NCBI RefSeq assembly: GCF_016920785.2
Contig: NW_024609960.1
Coordinates: 248,001-312,000, forward strand
Direction of reading: 5' to 3'
Length of the DNA stretch: 64,000 nucleotides
From: Ixodes scapularis
Taxonomy: Eukaryota; Arthropoda; Arachnida; Ixodida; Ixodidae
Below are positions 31,924 through 44,106 of the stretch, piece by piece; the first letter of the stretch is position 1, and each line of letters starts with the position of its first letter. The translations under genes and the position numbers were made by a program. The notes below the pieces were generated by a model, which was not told the DNA's origin, did no database searches, and worked only from the letters and a program-made list of their open reading frames with translations.

Positions 31924-34900
31924 GGTGAGACCCTGCATGGTTTGTGTAAATTTCGCGTTTCCATTGTTTCTAGCACAGCTGCTCTGTCTGGTGAAAAGTT
32001 CCTTTTTTCTATACGCCAAAGGTGTACGGGCAGTGTCAGGAGAAGTCACGACGAGCGCGTTCGTAATCTATGAGTATTAGTAGGCCACTTTTATGAGCCC
32101 TCTTTGCTCTACTTTACGCGCTGCGAGAAGCATCGTCCCCACCGCGCATGCGTGGCCCGCTCTGAGTTGGAGCGTAAAGTTAGCGGAGTGAGCGTGCGCT
32201 CCGCTTCACAAGTTGTAGAGCGGACTGCCCTCAGCGTCCTTAGCGTGATCGCTTAGATCTCAAGATGGCTGCACTTACTCAATACGCGTCGATGTTTTTG
32301 ACCGTGACCTCAGCTTGAAAGAGGTCGAATCAAGAAGTAAAGCGTACGCCCCGCGCGTAAAAAGTAAACCATTCGATTTGAGTTCTATGTAACACAAAAC
32401 AGCTTAATCAAACGAAGTGAATGAGTATCACTTTGCAAACAGCACGGCGTCGGTAAAGTCGTCGCGTTTTGTGGACGGCCTATGGCTATGCAGTCAGATG
32501 TACGGGTGCGCGTGCTTGAACGACGATTATATCTGTGCATGCGCCCTCCTGTCGAAAATGCCACTGAAAGCTGACCACGAGCATAGCGCTCGCAAGCTGC
32601 ACCAAAGAAACCATTCCTCTCAGCTTTATTTATTCACACTCGATCGCAACTTTTGAATTGTTTAACTTTCCTCGAGAAATGTTTGCGTTGGACTTCCTTG
32701 GTAGATTTAGAAAAGAATAGAAACTTGAATGCAGCCTTTTTAAAAGTGCAACCCATGGTGCCGCTAGTCTTCGAGGCCGCCTTATTTTGGCCAAGTGTCT
32801 AGGGAGCAAGAGAGCTACGTCATTGTTTGTCGCGGATGCGAGTCTAAATGTATTAGACACGAATGCTGCGTCAATATTGAATATGAAATGGGTTCTAGTC
32901 ACAAGTCTCGCACTAAAAGCGATGCCCAAAATATGGCGGCCGAATATGTTACCCGGTGGTGTTTTGAAAAGAGTTACCTATAACGGGTCGAAAGAATATT
33001 CCACGTCAATGTTTTGTCTGGTGAAAACCAGACAGGCATAAACAATTCAAAATTTAGCAAACACAACCCTGGATTTCTAAGCAATAGTGGTAGATTAGAA
33101 CAGTTTTCAGAAGTTTCGTTTTGAATTCCGGCGTAGCGGGCCTCGCATGCACAGTTTGACGGCCTCAAACCTTAGCAGAATTAAGAAACAACTATATATA
33201 TATATATATATATTAATTTACGATACCCAGTTTTTTACAACTCTACAATGGAAATACGCTTTATCTTAGAGGAGTAACAAGTCCCATATCACATGTTTTG
33301 GTAATGTTTAAATACTGCCGTGTTGTAAGAGTGTTTTTCTTTGTCGTTTTTATTAGGCCGTCAAGGACAAGGGAACGTCAAGGACAAGGGTTTTGTTGAC
33401 CGCACAGCATGCCCATATGCCGTCCATCAAAAAATTAGAAGAAGACCACAAGAGGGTGCTCGTCGTGAAGCACCAGGCAGTGATGTGCGCAGACGGCATA
33501 ATTTGACGGCTGGACGAAACCTACAAAGACCATGGGCATTTTTTTTGTTTGTTTAATATTAGAATGCATAGAATTATCACAGTAAATCATATTCAAGCTT
33601 TTGTACTGAGCGAAATACCTGTCCAACTGGGCTGAAAGGCATCTAGAAATATTTTAATAAAAAACGTTTACTAACGACTCCCATTTTACTTCTCAGATGT
33701 GCGTGTGAATATTGCATCTAACCAAATTACAGTGTTACTGTTGAATTCAGCATTGTAAGAGTAGACTATGTTGCGTGGCCTTCTATTGCAAGAAAAGACC
33801 GTAGCACAAGTGAGGCAGAAACTGGGCAGGAGCTTAAGCTGAAAACCGCACTTTCATAAACACACAAGAAATAAAAAGAAGTGTATAGTGAAGCAAAATG
33901 GTTTCATGTCACCCCTCAAGGCAGATACATACACTGCGCTCCACTGTTAATACGAACACGAAAAAAATCGCTTTTATTTGCAGTTTATTTCTTTGACAGC
34001 TATTGAAAAAGCTGAAAATTTGTCGCTCAGATTGGTGCCCCAAACGAGCGCTTTATTCCACACCAATAGGCAAATGTCAGCCCCTCGAATTTAAGGTGAA
34101 AAATGAAAACAGGATATTGAATGCTACCGCTAACAGTGTCGCGCAGTGTACATAAACACCAAGGCACCATATCACAAACCGAAGCATACGAAGAAGAAAC
34201 GACTCATTTCATTGGGAAAAAACAAGTAGAGATATAAATGGAGCACTCGCTTTCGCTAATTTTCACTGTCTTGCTGCTTGAAGTAACCAAACAAAATATC
34301 TGTCCGTTTGCCGACTGCTTTAGTCTTTGGTCTTTAACCTTTAATTTTTGGCTCTGGAGAGCTGCGGCACCGCGGAAAGCAGCAGCCCGTACCACCGAGG
34401 CCCGCGGTGCCGCGTCTAGGGAACATGGTAATGTGATGAGTATATACGTGCAAGATGACGACGACATGGGTTGTTGGTATTGGGGAGGGTGGCAGTCCGA
34501 TTCGCAAAAGTCCAGACTTCGTGGAGGCGGGTTGGGCGGGTGAGCAGCGAGCTATGAGGATATTGCACGCCGTTCGATCAGTGCATGAAGGAGCACCAGG
34601 AACATAATGGCGCTATTGCTCACTGGGGTCCACTGGGGTCAAAGAATCATGCTCCAAGGAGGTAGTCCAGCCGAAGTAGAAGCTGCCGCCTCCGAGGAAC
34701 CGAGGCCCAGGGCTCAGATTGAGACAGCGCTGTCGCCCGGTGTGTCATCCTCTCAACGTCGTCGTCGTCATCTCGCATAGAAAAATCGAGCCCGCTGGCT
34801 TAGACAAGGCAGCACCTGTTCCCACCGTTCAGTTGCCGTGAAAAGATTGCGGCCAGCGATTTCTCGAAGCAGCCAGAGGTTCTTGACTACCGTGAAACGT

Positions 34901-35790
34901 TTTCTGGGGGACGCCTTTTCAAACAAAGTCTGCGCAGCTTCTTAGTGCAGCGAGGTTCATAAGGGTCAAGCGCGTTCCCAAGCATGATTTCAAATAGCGA
35001 GCACCCACCTTTCCAGAAAAGCACCATCTAGCGAACCTTCACTGAGAGTGGAACGTACTTCTCAAAATGGCGACGATAGCGGAGCTGACGCTCCACGCTC
35101 AAATCCCAGAGCGGGTCGCGCATGCGCGATGGCGACTCCGCTTTCCATAGAGCGGAGCGGGAAACCGAAAACGGTCTACTAAAACTCTCTATTATTTCTC
35201 ATATTCCGAGCGTAATCGCGGCGTGAAGCTCGCTATACATCGTCCACCGTGACTTCGTCTCACCTTATCATGAACTATTGTTTGCCGTGCATGCTAAAAA
35301 CGCGAGATAGTTGCTTCGGACGAAACCTCAGCGGCTGCACGAGCGCTCGTGCAACAAGTTCAAGGCAATCGAGGCTAGCCGCTCGCGTTGGCACGGAATT
35401 CGAAGTTAGTCCACACCACGGTGGTCCACACAAAGGTGAGACAAAGTATAGGGACGTTTCTGTTTTCCTCACTACGGGGAGTGCACATGCGACCCACGGG
35501 GCTATGTTTCAACTTTTATAGTGCGTAGAAGCTTGGCATTGCACGTGCTTGTATCAGCAGAAGAAGTTGAAGTATAGCTCACTCTGGGTTGCGAAAGATT
35601 CCACCAAACGGCGATACCCAAACTTCTCTCCGTAAATGGGGCGGTTTCACGAAACGCCTTTTTACTTCTAGTATTCGCAACTCTGGTGCCTATCAACATA
35701 AGGCCCCTCAATGTGTTTGCGAGTGTCTTGCAAGTAGCGTCAAACGCGCCAGTGCACAAGGCCCGTGTCTCGAGCAGAGGTCGGCATTTT
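31924..35790. other. Region without supported genes
   Basis: A (TA)n microsatellite is at about 33189-33214. Near 34619-34640 the words ACTGGGGTCC repeat in tandem. Frames such as 34238-34543 have skewed composition and no recognised domain. Confidence 0.4.
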
Positions 35791-35792
35791 AG

Positions 35793-36470
35793 GTCGCCCT
35801 CACCCTCACCCTCACAGCAACAATCACCTCACTCACCCTCACCCTCACAGCTAAACTCACCCTCAGCCTTTTACTCATCCTCACAGTCACACTCACCTTC
35901 AGCCCTTCACTCACCCTCATAGAACATCACGGCCCTCACGCACTCATGGCCCTCACACCGCTCACGCACTCACAGCACTCACGGGCCTTGCGCACTCATG
36001 GCCCTTACACCGCTCACGCACCCGCCGTCCCCACGGTCCTCACGCAGTCATGGCCCTCAGACCCCTCACGTCTCTCACGCACTCCCCGCCCTCACGGTCC
36101 TCACAGCCCTCATGGCCCTCACGCACTCATCGCTTTCACACCCCTCACGCGGTCACCGCCCTCACGCACTCACGGCCCTCACAGCCCTCATGCCCCTCAC
36201 GCACTCAACGCCAACATCCTTCACGCACTCACCGCCCTCACGGCCCTCACGCACTCACGGTCCTCACAGCCCTCATGGCTCTCACGCACTCATGGACCTC
36301 ACACCCATCACGCACTCACCGCCCTCACGGCCCTCTCGCACTCACGGTCCTCACAGACTTCACAGCCCTCACGGCTCTCACGCCCTCACACCCCCCACGA
36401 CCTTACGTTCCTTGCGGTCTCGTCACTCACCGTCACACTGATAAATTTTCGGGGTTCAGAAATTCACTCA
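35793..36470 (+). repeat. CTCA-rich minisatellite
   Basis: Degenerate tandem words CCCTCAC, CACGCACTCA and GGCCCTCA fill about 680 bases, with higher-order units of about 35-55 bases. Several plus-strand frames stay open across it only because of the repeat composition. Confidence 0.8.
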
Positions 36471-36474
36471 CTCT

Positions 36475-38897
36475 TACCTCACCGATGAAAATAAGGGTGA
36501 GTGAGGGTGAATGAGGGCCCTCATGAGTGTGGTCTGCCGAGTTATGGTCCCGAGCAGCCCTTGGAAACAAATGGCGGCGCAGCGCTGAAATGAGCACCTA
36601 CTCGGGGCGCGTTTCCACAATAATGGTTGGCGGTACTTGAAAGCGTGAATATTATCAAGGGCCTTTATATCAACATGGCTGTCACCTGGATGATCGTCGT
36701 AGAACAGCAGTACGAGGCTGGGTCTGCGACGCGTAATTCTAGTTTTGCTATATATGAGCGGCATTAGAACCTTTATTTTTTCACGTCAGGAAGGTGTAGA
36801 CCAGCACCTTTATTGTGAAGCCGATCATCCAGGAGCTGTTACGATTTGATTTCTGCTGGGCCTTTTCGGCTGCTGAGGTGAGGGTGGCGTGGAGCGGCAG
36901 GCCGTCCCCAAGCAAGATCCTGCAGCTTGCCTGCAGCATGCCTGCAGCTCACTGCGCCATTATCTCGAAAACGACGCATGCTTTCTGCTCAAAGCAAAAC
37001 GTTGCAAATGGCCATCTGCCGTACCTCTTCCGGCAGCTGACGTCAGGGCAGAGTTGTACAAGTTACTCAAAAAAAGTAATTAAGTTAAGTTGCTGAGTAT
37101 TGGCCAAAGAAAAAAAAAATTGAGTAGAGTAGAAATTACTGAAATAGAAAGTAATTTATTAAATTACTAACTACAGTAAGAAAGTAGTGTATTACCCTTG
37201 AAGTTACTTTGGTATACTTTATGGCAATAAGAAAGTATATAGGTTTTGATCTGTTAGCGAAATTCTGCTAGCCAAATATAAAGCAGCTTGTGTTTTTACA
37301 GATTTGCTTTAATAGTTGGTTCTACTTCTGCGTGCCTAATTGTTTTGCACTTTTGTTCTTGTTTTTTGGTCAACGATGTGCTGCGGGCATCCTTTCTACA
37401 TTAAGATTTAACACTGCCTGAGCTTAATTTTGCGAACAGTGTTTACTTGTTTACAGGGTTGCGTAAAGTACATCTAACGAGTAGTTTAAGAAAAGTACGA
37501 AGGAAATGAGAGGTTATGTACTTGAGTTAGAGTAGTAAGCAGACCTTGTGCAATGCACTTGAAGTAAAGTTCTATAAATACAATATATTTCAATGTAAAG
37601 TACAAGTACATTTTAACACAGTCCTTCATGATACCCTTTCATCCCTTAGAAAGTGTTTCTTTTTACTGGTATGCATTGCTCTAGGGACAATCGTTGGTGC
37701 ATCCGGTTTTTTTTTCGGAAATGATGGCAAATATTGGATGAAGTCAAGTCGCTACAGAGTAGTTGTTTTACTCTCGCTGACGCGAGAGTAAAAGAACGGG
37801 TACTTGTGGTCGTCAGATTTATTTGTTTTGTTACAACATGAACGCGGGAAAACCGCAAAATTGTGCGGGCTACGTTCAATGCGTCTTCAAGTTCAAACGG
37901 CCGCCTGATCGTCCGAATTGTCGTCTGCTCTTTCAAACGTTCCTGATGGTTGTCGTATGCTCGTACGACAGCGGCCCGCCAAACGTTGACCCGGTAATTG
38001 TAATAAGACGTAAGTAAAGGCCTCAAAAGACTTACAAGTTTGAGGGTTAGTTGGGGTAAGTAGGCTCGGTGTAAACCAGATACAGGGAGACGTTGATCAT
38101 TGTTACCAGTGGCCATCACCGACTTGTTATACCTGATTCACTTGGTCCGATTCTGCTTGCGACTTTTAGTATAGATATGAACCATCCCAGCTACAGTTCA
38201 CGCTTTTGCAGCCCGAGCGACGTCTCGACTGAAAAAAAGCGAGGATCATGCAGAATCTCATCAGTGCGAATCGTTTGAATGAATTAAACACAGAAAGTTT
38301 GGCAACGATAAACAAATATTTGCTTTCAGCTTTTTTTTTTTTTGAGCCTTCAACGTCACTGTTAGTGCATGACGTGTGGTCATTTTTATTGCTTTTTTTT
38401 CGAACGAATAATTACATATAATATTTTTTTTTGTTAACTGTTTCATATGCTGTCTCTGCTGTTGCTGCTGCTGATGGACGATGAAGACCAGTTAAGCAAC
38501 TGTTCCGCTGGGCGTTTTCAGAAAGATCAAACAACATCCAGTGACCATTTTTAATTTTTATTAAAAAAATATTTTCCTAGCTCCATGCTGCGAAGAATAA
38601 AACCAATCCTTGTATTAAAAACAAAATTGTCTTTGCAAAAAAAGAAAAAAAAAATTGGAAGCACCCTCTCAGTCACGTGCGCGTTTTGCGTATCGCGCGA
38701 TGCTGGCATTTCGGGCGGCTTTTCCCCCCAAAAAAACTGTTCTGGCTACAGGTCTAGAAATATTTACTGAAAAATTAGGTATAGGAAGAATTGTCAGAAA
38801 GTATTGATCACACACTATTAGAGTCGTTATTTTGAGAAAGAGAATCGCGAATACGGCAGATTGCGCAATAAGCCTCTGGATTAAAGAGTTTTTTCTT
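36475..38897. other. AT-rich region without supported genes
   Basis: The stretch 37050-37620 is full of AAGTTACTC, AAGTAATT and AAGTACAAG words, which suggests an old A/T-rich transposon, but I could not identify matching ends. A (TGC)n-like run is at 38450-38475. Confidence 0.35.
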
Positions 38898-38932
38898 CGT
38901 ATCTATAAAAGCTAAGGGCTTTTATAGATACG
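38898..38932. repeat. Perfect short hairpin
   Basis: The 15-base arm CGTATCTATAAAAGC is followed by a 5-base loop and its exact complement. Flanking bases (AGGGCTT, AGTTTGAGGCCCTTAG) add further partial symmetry. Confidence 0.7.
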
Positions 38933-39365
38933 GAGTTTGAGGCCCTTAGTTTGAAACTTAGGGCTTCAAACTTTGCCAGTGTATTGCCCTATACACAGTT
39001 CATCTTTGCATCAACTACTGTTTTCCTAATAAGCGGGAGAAATTTACAAGAATTGCTCACACAGGGGCATTTAACTAAACATGCATTACTTTGAAAATCA
39101 TTATTAAAAAATTCAATTTTTAATATTCTTCGTATTCTCTGAAATTAATATTTATAATATGTACTAACAGAAACTGCAAAAATGGAATGCAATATTGTGT
39201 GGCTATGCCGCCATGCGCATGTACGGCATCGCGAGTACGAGCTCTGCTGCTGCTGGCAGCCTAACAGTCTCGTGGACCAGACGTTTGTCGCCCATTTCAG
39301 ACTTTCAGCCCAATCGAAGACTGCGCCTGTGGCAGCATTAACGCAGTCGTCGATGTTACAATCCT

Positions 39366-39883
39366 TCACTCGCTGTCTTCAGTTGCGACTGCGTGGCACA
39401 TGAAGTCAGCGGTGAAGTCTTCCATAGCGTTGATAGTGACGATTTCGCCGCTTGCATTCTTCTGGCTCGACGCCCCAGGTGCCGCGTGTCCACCGGTCAG
39501 ATCGGCGAATGCGTAGCTTGCCTCTTCACTAGCGGGTTCGCTCACCGCGTCTTGACTGCTCGGATCGGCGATTGCGTCATTCGTCACTCCGGCATCAGCG
39601 GCGGAAAACTTCGGCGTTGACGGCGGCGCCTGTCGTACTCGTGGTTTCTTTCTGGGCGGCCTTTTCGCGACGTTGAAAGCGAAGATGCTCGGCACTGCTT
39701 CCTGTCTGAGGTAGCGACGTTTACTAGCGACGTTCGGAATGTAGTCACCCTTTCGAAAGTGTCCTGAGCAAATCTTAGTATACTTTGTAATGGAGAAGTG
39801 CTTGCCTTCGTCACGTTTTATCGCAACAATCTAATTTTTTTTTCTCGGAGAGCGGGGTCAGATGGGATCGCGAACAAAGATAC
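39366..39883 (-). pseudogene. THAP-domain exon with a frameshift
   Basis: On the minus strand an acceptor TTTCTTTACAG precedes a peptide with SLFAIPSDPALREKKIRLLR, a one-base frame change at about 39825, then YTKICSGHFRKGDYIPN and EAVPSIF. These are the middle and end of a THAP zinc finger (C-x-x-H of the C2CH set and the AVPTIF box). The first two cysteines should be on an earlier exon at higher coordinates, which I did not find. The rest is an alanine/serine/aspartate-rich tail to a stop at 39366. THAP domains bind DNA in P transposases and in many host proteins; I cannot tell which this was. If the frame change is an assembly error this could be a live gene. Confidence 0.7.
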
Positions 39884-40118
39884 CTGTAAAGAAAAAAGTA
39901 TACAAATTCGCGAAAGGTCACACGAAATGCCCGAATGTTAACGTTATCTCGATACCCCAAGCCCAGCAATATCGCTTCTGTTTACAAAAAGAAAAGGGTG
40001 CAGGTGCATGCTCCCTTCCGCCAGGCTAGCGCTTGAGAAGCAGCACGAGACGGCTTATATCATTCCATGCTACTATTCTGGCGGGATCTCTTCCGTTTCG
40101 ATCGTCGCAGCGGTTGCG

Positions 40119-40180
40119 TGCGTGCACCGCCCAATGCGAGCGCACCGCCCAACCGCGAGCGCACCGCCCAACCGCTAGCC
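40119..40180 (+). repeat. 19-bp tandem repeat (about three copies)
   Basis: The unit GCGAGCGCACCGCCCAACC repeats with small changes. Confidence 0.6.
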
Positions 40181-40510
40181 AGAGGCATTCTTGAGTCCTT
40201 TTTGCTTACACAGCGGCACACAGCAATGAAAAGGCATCACAGAAGCAGGTGTGGCGAAGTATCAGCCGCGCAACACCTTCTGTGGCCGCAGTGGTGTCGG
40301 TGGTGTAGCGCACGTTGAGCAAGCGCCGATGCGACCGTACATGCTTATGGCGGACGCACGCCGCGCCACGCCCACCTGCGAAGCTTTGCAACCGTTCCGG
40401 TAGATGGCGCTGAATTTGTAAAAGGGTCTTTTAACGAGGCTCGGGTGTCCTTTCTGATATATAACACCGCTTTACCCTCGCTTTAAGCTGAGATTAAAAG
40501 CTCCGCCTTA

Positions 40511-40567
40511 AGGGGTATTCCCGCGAGGGAGAAATCCCGGGGATTTCTCCCTCGTGTGAATACCCCT
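40511..40567. repeat. Near-perfect palindrome
   Basis: AGGGGTATTCCCGCGAGGGA then GAAATCCC meets its complement with three mismatches and almost no loop. TTAA at the left and CTAA at the right resemble a decayed TTAA target. Confidence 0.65.
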
Positions 40568-40940
40568 AAGCGCGAGCTTTCTGCTCTGACTACCACAAGT
40601 TTGAACGCGCAGGCATGCGCAACCAAAGCACTGCGGAAGCCAGAGAGCACGCGCTGAAGGCGGATCTCCTAGTCTCAGCTCAAGGGTGGACGAAGTATGG
40701 CGAATATTTTGACGAGACTAGGGTGCCTTTATGGGCGCTTTGCTTAGGGTCGAGACATCTGGCCATTTTGTCCCACACGCTTATTTTTCTTTTTAGGGGC
40801 GAAGCTCCTTAGGGGCTAGCCATGTACGTATGTCCGTCCGCCGTCGGGCGTGCCCCTGCTCGTGAGTTCAGCAGCGAGAGCAAGAAAAAAAATTTAAAAA
40901 AAGATGAAAAAAAAAAATAAAAAAATAAAAAGAAGAAAAA

Positions 40941-41541
40941 AAAAATAGGGGGCTCTGAGATGCCATCTCATCTGTCTTCTTAAAAAAAGAAAAGAAGAAA
41001 ACAACACAGTCTTCTACTGACATGAATGAAAACGGCACCATCAGCACTACCTATGACCAAAATCAGTATCAAGAAAAAGCAGGAAAAAAAAAAGAGTAGG
41101 GGGTTCTGAGTTGCCATCCCATCTGTCTTCTTACAAAAAGAAAAAGAAGAAAACCACACATTCTCCTACTGACATGAATGAAAACGGCACCATCAGCACT
41201 ACCTATGACCAAAATCAGTATCAAGAAAAAGAAGAAAAAAAAAAGAGTAGGGGGTTCTGAGTTGCCATCCCATCTGTCTTCTTACAAAAAGAAAAAGAAG
41301 AAAACCACACATTCTCCTACTGACATGAATGAAAACGGCACCATCAGCACTACCTATGACCAAAATCAGTATCAAGAAAAAGAAGAAAAAAAAAAGAGTA
41401 GGGGGTTCTGAGTTGCCATCCCATCTGTCTTCTTACAAAAAGAAAAAGAAGAAAACCACACATTCTCCTACTGACATGAATGAAAACGGCACCATCAGCA
41501 CTACCTATGACCAAAATCAGTATCAAGAAAAAGAAGAAAAA
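40941..41541 (+). repeat. 151-bp satellite, about four units
   Basis: Each unit runs from GAGTAGGGGGTTCTGAGTTG through CTGACATGAATGAAAACGGC to an AAGAAAAAGAAGAAAAAA tail. The period is 151 bases from identical words at 41178 and 41329. The array continues after inserted elements at 43680, 49792 and 50437. Its own repeated frames are not genes. Confidence 0.9.
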
Positions 41542-42698
41542 GTGAAAGCTGCTTACAACTCCCTGTAACGCCGAATTAGAGCGCAGCTCTTGAGGAGGAG
41601 GAGGGAAGGGCACTGGGGGGGGGGGGGGTAAACTAACCAGGGGGGGTCACGTGACCTCGGGGGGTCACGTGACCTTGGGGGTCACGTGACCCCCAATGCC
41701 GATGATGTCATCACTGACGTCATCAGTGACGATGACGATGCGGGTACCGATGACGTCATTAGTGACGTCACTGAAGACTTCACCAGTGATAATGACGATG
41801 ACGATGCGAATGTCGGTGACGTCATCAGTGACGTCGCTGATGACGTCATTAGTGATGATTACGATGACGATGCGGATGTCGGTAACGTCATCAGCGATGA
41901 TGACGATGACGATGCGAATGCCGGTGACGTCATCAGTGATGATGACGATGACGATGCGGATGCCGGTGACGTCATCAGTGACGATGACGATGTGGATGCC
42001 GGTGACGACATCAGTGACGTCACTGATGACGTCATCAGTGATGATGACGATGACGATGCGGATGTCGGTAACGTCATCAGTGATGATGATGATGACGATG
42101 CGGATGCCTGTGACGTCATCAGTGATGATGACGATGGCGATGTGGATGCCGGTGACGTCATCAGTGATGATGACGATGTGGATGCCAGTGACGTCATCAG
42201 TGATGATGACGATGACGATGTGGATGTCGGTGACGTCATCAGTCACGATGACGTCATTGGGGGTCACGCGACATCGGCGGGGGTCACGTGACCTAAGGGG
42301 AGTCACGTGACTTTGGGGGGTCACGTGACCTCGGGGGGAGTCACGTGCCCCCCACGAGGTCACGTGACCCCGGTGGGGGGGCTCGCGCGGTGCATTATGG
42401 GACATTTCCCATGATGCACCGGGGTCACGTGACCTCGGGGGGTCACGTGCCCCCCCACGAGGTCACGTGACCCCGGTGGGGGGCTCGCGCGGTGCATTAT
42501 GGGACATTTCCCATGATGCACCGGGGTCACGTGATCTTGGGGGGTCACGTGCCCCCCCACGAGGTCACGTGACCCCGGTGGGGGGCTCGCGCGGTGCATT
42601 ATGGGACATTTCCCATGATGCACCGCGCGGTTACGCCGACGCCGACGGCGACGCCGCTCAAGCCGGAAACGGGCCCCTAAGAGCTGCGCTCTAAAAAA
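41542..42698 (+). mobile_element. Array element 3 (TGACGTCA array)
   Basis: It has the full family structure: GTGAAAGCTGCTTACAACTC, TTAGAGCGCAGCTCTT, poly-G, GTCACGTGAC copies, an unbroken forward GATGACGATG array (41695-42260) in which I count about 14 TGACGTCA sites, then three copies of a GTCACGTGAC plus TGCATTATGGGA hairpin block (42360-42630), (GCCGAC)n and AAGAGCTGCGCTCTAA. It is inserted in the A-run of the 151-bp satellite and abuts element 4 head to tail. Confidence 0.8.
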
Positions 42699-43679
42699 GT
42701 GAAAGCCGTTTACAACTCCCTGTAACACCGAATTAGAGCGCAGCTCTTGAGGAGGAGGAGGGAAGGGTACTGGGGGTGAAGTGACCTGGGGGGGGTCACG
42801 TGACCTTGGGGGTCACGTGACCTTGGGGGTCACGTGACGATGCCGATGATGTCATCAGTGACGTCACTGATGACGTCATCCGTGATGATGACGATGACGA
42901 TGCGAATGCCGGTGGCGTCATCAGTGACGTCACTGATGACGTCATCAGTGATGATGACGATGACGATGCGGATGCCGGTGAGGTCATCAGTGACGTCACT
43001 GATGACGTCATCAGTGACGATGACGATGCGGACTCCGATGACGTCGTCAGCGATGATGACGATGACGATGCGGATGTCGATGACGTCATCAGTGGCGTCA
43101 CTGATGACGTAATCCGCGATGATGACGATGACGATGCGGATGCCGGTGACGTCATCAGTGACGTAACTGATGACGTCATCAGTGATGATGACGATGACGA
43201 TGCGGATGCCGGTGAGGTCATCAGTGACGTCACTGATGACGTCATCAGTGATGATGACGATGACGATGTGGATGCCGGTGACGTCATCAGTGACGATGAC
43301 GTCATCGGGGAGGTCACGTGACCTCGGCGAGGGGGTCACGTGACCCTGGGGGGTAGTCACGTGACCTCGCGGGGGGGTCACGTGACCTCGGGGAGGGGGG
43401 GTCACGTGACCTCGTGGGGTCACGTGACTTTGGGTGTCACGTGACCTTGGGGGTCACGTGACCCTCGGGGAGGGGTCACGTGACCTCTGGGGGTCATGTG
43501 ACCTTGGGGTGACCTTGGGGGCCACGTGACCTTGGGATGACCTTGGGGGGTCGCGTGACCTTGGGGTGACCTTGGTTACGCCGACGCCGACGCCGACGGC
43601 GACGGCGACGCCGACGGCGACGCCAACGGCGACGCCGCTCAAGCCGGGAACGGGCCCCTAAGAGCTGCGCTCTAAAAAA
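42699..43679 (+). mobile_element. Array element 4 (TGACGTCA array, tandem with element 3)
   Basis: It starts GTGAAAGCCGTTTACAACTC directly after the A-run of element 3 and ends AAGAGCTGCGCTCTAAAA. The interior is a forward array of units that alternate a GATGATGACGATGACGATG segment with paired TGACGTCA sites (42840-43305), then a dense GTCACGTGAC block (43310-43500), then (GCCGAC)n. It lacks the TGCATTATGGGA hairpin seen in elements 1-3. Confidence 0.8.
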
Positions 43680-43991
43680 GAGTAGGGGGTTCTGAATTGC
43701 CATCCCATCTGTCTTCTTACAAAAAGAAAAAGAAGAAAACCACACATTCTCCTACTGACATGAATGAAAACGGCACCATCAGCACTACCTATGACCAAAA
43801 TCAGTATCAAGAAAAAGAAGAAAAAAAAAAGAGTAGGGGGTTCTGAGTTGTCATCTCATCTGTCTTCTTAAAAAAAGAAAAAGAAGAAAACCACACATTC
43901 TCCTACTGACATGAATGAAAACGGCACCATCAGCACTACCTATGACCCAAATCAGTATCAAGAAAATAAAGAAAAAAAAGAGTAGGGGGTT
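43680..43991 (+). repeat. 151-bp satellite, about two units between inserts
   Basis: The satellite resumes after element 4 and stops at AAAGAGTAGGGGGTT (43977-43991), the target duplication of the LINE. Confidence 0.88.
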
Positions 43992-44106
43992 GGTTGGTTG
44001 GTTGGAAAATGTCTTTATTATATTTATAAAAAGGTGATTTACGCTCGCCGATCTTGACTTAAGTCATCTTCTTTGAGCGGATGAGTTTATGTTATGATTT
44101 TTTGTT

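Larger units (their letters stand above)
30481..35191. mobile_element. Candidate 4.7-kb element with the same terminal sequence as the 29537 MITE
   Basis: The left end TA-GAGAGTTTTAGTATACCG and the right end CGGTCTACTAAAACTCTC-TA are inverted copies of one another and match the 133-bp MITE next door. Similarity continues inward: CCGCTCCGCTCT and GCGCATGCGCGGCCCGCT appear on both sides in inverted order. It may be one long element or two separate MITEs; no transposase is recognised inside. Confidence 0.45.

Noticed and set aside
35946..36514. 180- and 154-codon frames rich in Thr, His and Ser
   Set aside because: They lie wholly in the CTCA minisatellite and are open in all three plus frames.
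43992..44106. Satellite origin for the GGTTGG run
   Set aside because: It is the 3' tail of the LINE (CCAA repeat on the minus strand), next to a verified target duplication.
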